Shown: piece after piece, positions 4,268 to 7,332 of the stretch
Layout of the letters: each line of letters begins with the position of its first letter
Position numbering within the stretch: position 1 is the first letter of the stretch
Assembly (NCBI GenBank): GCA_946480655.1
Contig: CAMLKN010000108.1
Coordinates: 1-7,332 of the forward strand
Reading direction: 5' to 3'
Length of the DNA: 7,332 nucleotides
Source: an uncultured Devosia sp.
Lineage (GTDB): Bacteria > Pseudomonadota > Alphaproteobacteria > Rhizobiales > Devosiaceae
Made by a program: the position numbers and the translations under genes
The notes under the pieces: generated by a model
What the model was told of the DNA's origin: nothing
Databases searched by the model: none
Seen by the model: only the letters and a program-made list of their open reading frames with translations

Positions 4268-6334
4268 CTACAGCAGCAGACAGTCGCCACCGGCCGCCTT
4301 GACATTGGCGCAGATATTGGCAGCGGCGTCGCGCGAGGCGGCGGGCACCAATACTCGGTAGAAGATGCCGCGTTCCCCCAGGTCTACCTGGCGAATCTCG
4401 GGCGAGGCACCGCCGAAAAGCACTCCGTATCGCGTGTTGATGGCCTGCACCGTTTGCTGCGCCTCGGCTTCGCTGCGCTGGGAGGCGAGCTGGACATAGG
4501 CCGCAGCCGAACCGGATGTGGTCGTCGCAACGGCGGCCTGCTGGGCGGGCGCCGCGACTTCCGGAGCCGGGGTAACGGCCGCCACGGGGGCTGTCGCGGT
4601 TGCGGCGGCGATGGCGGATGCGGCAATCGCCGAGAAGTCCGCGGGGCGTTCCATGGGCACGGTGACGGTGCGGCCGGCCACTGGGGCGCCCGAAGCGTCC
4701 ACAACTGCAATCGTGGAACCCGGTTCGGCAACCGGACCAGTCGCCGTTGCAGTCGGCGCAACCGCCACGGCGGCGTCCGCCTGAGCGCTGGCACCGGTCT
4801 CGGCAATGGCGCTGGCGATCAAATCGGGCGTGGATGTATCGGCGCCGGGCACTTCGGGCACATTGGGCCGATCGACCGGAAGTATTGCCGAGCCGGCGAG
4901 GCTATCATCGCCGCTCACGATGGTGCCGTCGGGACGGACGGTGACGGTGCGAACCTTGCGATTGACCAGTCCATCCTGGTTGGGATCGACGGTCGCGCCG
5001 GAGGTATCAGCCAGAACACCGGTGCTGGAGAGCGCCGTATTGGCCGCAACGACGGCCTCGGTATCAGCCTGGTCGCGCGAAACGATCTGCTCGTCGGCAG
5101 GGGCTTCGGCTCCAGAAATTTCGTCAAAGACGACCGATTGCTGGGCAGCGGCCGGGGTCTCGACGTCCGGCACTTCCTTGGTGGGCGCGGTGTCGGCCAC
5201 GAGGAGCGGCGCGGGGCCGGTCGAACCGCCACCCTGGCCGAGTACCCAGTAGAGGCCAAATCCTGCGACCAAGAGCAATCCAACGGCCACGAGCGGGCCG
5301 GCGACGGCGCGATTAAGGCCGAATCCGGCGCGGCGGGGCGGAGGCAGAGTATCTGCTTCGTCGACGGCGACCCCTTCAGGTTCGGAGGCGCCGGCATTGA
5401 CCCATTCCACATGCGCACCCGTGGCCGCTGCCGCAGCCAGAATGGCTTCGTCAACCGAACTGACTTCGACGGCCGGTTCCAGTCGCTTTGCTTGCGGGCT
5501 GGCTTCGGCCACCGGCTCGGGCGGCGGGGCCACCGGCGTGGCAAGGCTGCGAAGCGCCGGTGCCGGCGCTGCATTCGTCGCACTCATGCGCACGGCCGGT
5601 CCAACCAGACGCTCGATCTCATCCAGCGGGTCCAGGGGCTGGTCCTTCTGGAGCTGGGGCGGCGCGGCCTCGACCGGCGCGGCAGACTCGGGCGGCGGTG
5701 CAGCGATTGGCGCAGGAGAAGGCGCCGCAGGGCCCTGGGACGAACCGAGACCAAAGACGGGTGGGACTGCAAAACTGTCCGGGCCAGGCGTATGGAGGCC
5801 AGGCTCAGGAGCCGGTTTCGGGTCTTCCCGGGCCGGCAGATCGGTCCCCATATCGGCCGCCAGTTCAGCGGCAATGAGATCGGCCAGGCTGTCATGGTCG
5901 AGTGGCGCGACCGGCTCCTGCTCCGGCTCCCGCGGAGTGGCAGCCAAAGAGGCTGTCTGTGACACCGGCATCGGGGCTACGGGTTGCGAGACCGGCGCGG
6001 CAGCAGGCTCGACCGGCGCAGTTCGAACCGACGGCCCGAGGTCGAAATTAAACGCGAAGGGTTCGGCAACACCTGCAGGCGTCGGATCGCCACCGGGAAT
6101 GCGGACCGGCGAGGACGGCGCCTTGACGGAGCCAAGACCGGCGGAGGTCGAAAAATCAAAGCGCGGCGCGGGGGCGACAGCGTGGTCGCCGGGTATGCGC
6201 ACCGGAGCGGATGGCTCCTTGGCAGCGGGCTGATTGTCGCGCGCGTCGTCGGCCATCAGGCGCGCCAGTTCGGCAATGAGATCGTCCGGTGCGTCGGTTT
6301 GTGCGGCCATCGAATGCGGTTTCGCTGACGTCAT
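4268..6334 (-). CDS. SPOR domain-containing membrane protein
   Basis: This 688-residue protein is predicted to be anchored in the inner membrane with its C-terminus in the periplasm. Residues 1-343 are Pro/Ala-rich, probably disordered and cytoplasmic. They hold short helical motifs of the type DLIAEL (17-30, 148-162, 237-244) and two PVRIPG repeats (44-49 and 76-81). Arg-Arg at 334-335 precedes one membrane helix at about 344-365. A second disordered Ala/Val/Thr-rich stretch follows, with two degenerate RTVTV...RP...ASAIA repeats (461-511 and 554-576). The SPOR domain fills about 609-688 (AAYVQLASQRSEAEA to IFYRVLVPAASRDAAA). SPOR domains bind glycan strands lacking stem peptides at division septa, so a role in division or envelope growth is likely; the exact function is not known. 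The start at 6334 has a weak AGGGG ten bases upstream; ATG at 6310 is the alternative. Placement between argS and scpA fits the order's conserved neighbourhood. Confidence 0.92.
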   Translation of the reverse strand: MTSAKPHSMAAQTDAPDDLIAELARLMADDARDNQPAAKEPSAPVRIPGDHAVAPAPRFDFSTSAGLGSVKAPSSPVRIPGGDPTPAGVAEPFAFNFDLGPSVRTAPVEPAAAPVSQPVAPMPVSQTASLAATPREPEQEPVAPLDHDSLADLIAAELAADMGTDLPAREDPKPAPEPGLHTPGPDSFAVPPVFGLGSSQGPAAPSPAPIAAPPPESAAPVEAAPPQLQKDQPLDPLDEIERLVGPAVRMSATNAAPAPALRSLATPVAPPPEPVAEASPQAKRLEPAVEVSSVDEAILAAAAATGAHVEWVNAGASEPEGVAVDEADTLPPPRRAGFGLNRAVAGPLVAVGLLLVAGFGLYWVLGQGGGSTGPAPLLVADTAPTKEVPDVETPAAAQQSVVFDEISGAEAPADEQIVSRDQADTEAVVAANTALSSTGVLADTSGATVDPNQDGLVNRKVRTVTVRPDGTIVSGDDSLAGSAILPVDRPNVPEVPGADTSTPDLIASAIAETGASAQADAAVAVAPTATATGPVAEPGSTIAVVDASGAPVAGRTVTVPMERPADFSAIAASAIAAATATAPVAAVTPAPEVAAPAQQAAVATTTSGSAAAYVQLASQRSEAEAQQTVQAINTRYGVLFGGASPEIRQVDLGERGIFYRVLVPAASRDAAANICANVKAAGGDCLLL

Positions 6335-6408
6335 TTTCGCAGCGCCCCTAGAATGCGGATAATCCTATCAAGGACTTGGCCGCGAGTGTTCACATCAATG
6401 CGCCCGAA

Positions 6409-7332
6409 TTATGAAAGCTCCTCAGGCGCAGAGACCCCCAAAATGCCCAGACCGTTCCGAATGACCTGACGAACGGCGTCGACGAGTGCGAGTCGCGCAA
6501 GCGTCAACTTCGGATCGGAATGGTTAACAAATCGTAACTGCGGGTCATCCTTGCCCTTTGCCCAGAAGCCATGCAAGGCCCCCGCCAGCTCGTGCACATA
6601 GAAGGCAATGCGATGCGGTTCATGCGCGAGAGCGGCAGCGGCCACCGTGCGCGGCCAGGCGCCAAGCAGGCGGATCAGCTCAATGTCCGCGGCCGTGCCG
6701 AGCAGTTCGACCTCAGCAGCCGCGAGGGCGACCGGAGAAATATCAAGGCCGGGCATGTCGCGCTCCGCCGTGCGGAAGATCGAGCAGGCGCGGGCGTGGG
6801 CATACTGGACGTAGAAGACCGGGTTGTCCCGTGTCTGTTCCTTGACCAGGGCGAAATCGAAATCCATCGCGGCGTCATTGCGCCGGAAGAGCAGCATGAA
6901 GCGGGTGGCATCGGCCCCCACTTCCTCGACCACGTCGGCCAGCGTCACCAGATCGCCGGAACGCTTGGACATCTTGAACGGCTCGCCGTTCTTGAGCAGG
7001 CGCACAAGCTGGCAGATGCGCACGTCAATATCGGCTTCGCCATGAGACACGGCTTTCACGGCGGCGCTAAGACGCTTCACATAGCCGGAATGGTCGGCGC
7101 CCAGCACATTGACCATGTGCTTGAAGCCGCGCAGATACTTGTTGCGGTGATAGGCAATGTCGGCCGCGAAATAGGTGTAGGACCCGTCGGACTTGATCAG
7201 CGCCCGATCCGTGTCGTCGCCATAATCCTTGGCGCGGAACAAGGTCTGTTCGCGGTCTTCCCAATCCTCGGGCGTCTTGCCCTTGGGTGGGTCCAGCCGC
7301 CCCTCATAGACCATGCCCTCCTCGCGCAGCCA
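6409..7332 (-). CDS. argS: Arginyl-tRNA synthetase, C-terminal part (runs off right edge)
   Basis: ArgS is the cytoplasmic class I synthetase that charges tRNA-Arg with arginine. The last 307 residues are visible, about half of the protein. The upstream part with the HIGH signature lies outside the window. Present are [21 protein letters not shown], then [14 protein letters not shown] (the active-site end of the Rossmann fold) and the KMSK loop within [15 protein letters not shown] (KMSK codons at 6975-6964). The helical anticodon-binding (DALR-type) domain follows, containing [13 protein letters not shown] and ending in [15 protein letters not shown]. The frame is open to the window edge. 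The stop is TAA at 6411-6409. A 74-bp gap without a convincing promoter separates it from the SPOR gene, so the two are probably co-transcribed. Confidence 0.97.
   Translation of the reverse strand, partial: WLREEGMVYEGRLDPPKGKTPEDWEDREQTLFRAKDYGDDTDRALIKSDGSYTYFAADIAYHRNKYLRGFKHMVNVLGADHSGYVKRLSAAVKAVSHGEADIDVRICQLVRLLKNGEPFKMSKRSGDLVTLADVVEEVGADATRFMLLFRRNDAAMDFDFALVKEQTRDNPVFYVQYAHARACSIFRTAERDMPGLDISPVALAAAEVELLGTAADIELIRLLGAWPRTVAAAALAHEPHRIAFYVHELAGALHGFWAKGKDDPQLRFVNHSDPKLTLARLALVDAVRQVIRNGLGILGVSAPEELS

Noticed and set aside
3857..5962. Long plus-strand open frame of about 701 codons opposite the SPOR gene and scpA
   Set aside because: It is antisense to two well-supported genes, is rich in Gly, Arg and His with no recognisable domain, and is the kind of stop-poor mirror frame expected opposite GC-rich Ala/Pro/Val coding sequence.
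5397..6233. Plus-strand open frame of about 278 codons, Gly/Ala/Ser-rich
   Set aside because: It is antisense to the low-complexity half of the SPOR gene, has no domain, and mirrors the Pro/Ala-rich composition.
6335..6408. Promoter or terminator in the argS-SPOR gap
   Set aside because: No -35/-10 pair with correct spacing and no hairpin with T-tract. The small palindrome GGATAATCC is too short to interpret.

Overview
The window reads as a stretch of ordinary chromosome from a GC-rich alphaproteobacterium. The best fit is the order Hyphomicrobiales (Rhizobiales), and a Devosia-like genus is plausible. This rests on three things seen here: high GC throughout, protein sequences of alphaproteobacterial type (TatA with FGRGKI, ScpB with LSRAALETLSIIAYHQP), and the gene order argS - SPOR-domain gene - scpA - scpB - tatA - tatB - tatC - serS. 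From memory, that order is a conserved neighbourhood of the order. The genus is an inference; no database was searched.

Every gene lies on the minus strand, so transcription runs from high to low coordinates. At the right edge is the 3' part of argS (arginyl-tRNA synthetase; 7332-6409). A long membrane-anchored protein with a C-terminal SPOR peptidoglycan-binding domain follows (6334-4268). Next come scpA and scpB, the kleisin and winged-helix partners of SMC, joined by an overlapping stop/start. After a 110-bp gap with a possible promoter comes the twin-arginine translocase operon tatA-tatB-tatC (2631-802), in which tatB and tatC overlap by one base. A 226-bp spacer with two hairpin repeats separates tatC from the 5' part of serS (seryl-tRNA synthetase), which runs off the left edge.

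The genes serve housekeeping roles: two aminoacyl-tRNA synthetases, a cell-envelope or division protein, the chromosome condensation partners of SMC, and export of folded proteins. Short gaps and overlaps make argS-SPOR-scpA-scpB look like one transcription unit and tatABC a second, possibly partly independent one.

I see no CRISPR array, phage gene, insertion sequence, tRNA or rRNA gene, and no convincing unknown system. The points most worth a second look are small. (1) nagZ, which I expect between the SPOR gene and scpA in this neighbourhood, is absent. (2) In its place is a well-spaced Shine-Dalgarno and a nine-codon mini-ORF whose stop overlaps a scpA ATG. (3) Two hairpin elements downstream of tatC are inverted copies of one another with two compensated base-pair changes. 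(4) A compact CUUG-tetraloop hairpin sits just before the tatB ribosome binding site. (5) TatA has glycine at the position usually held by a polar residue in its membrane helix.
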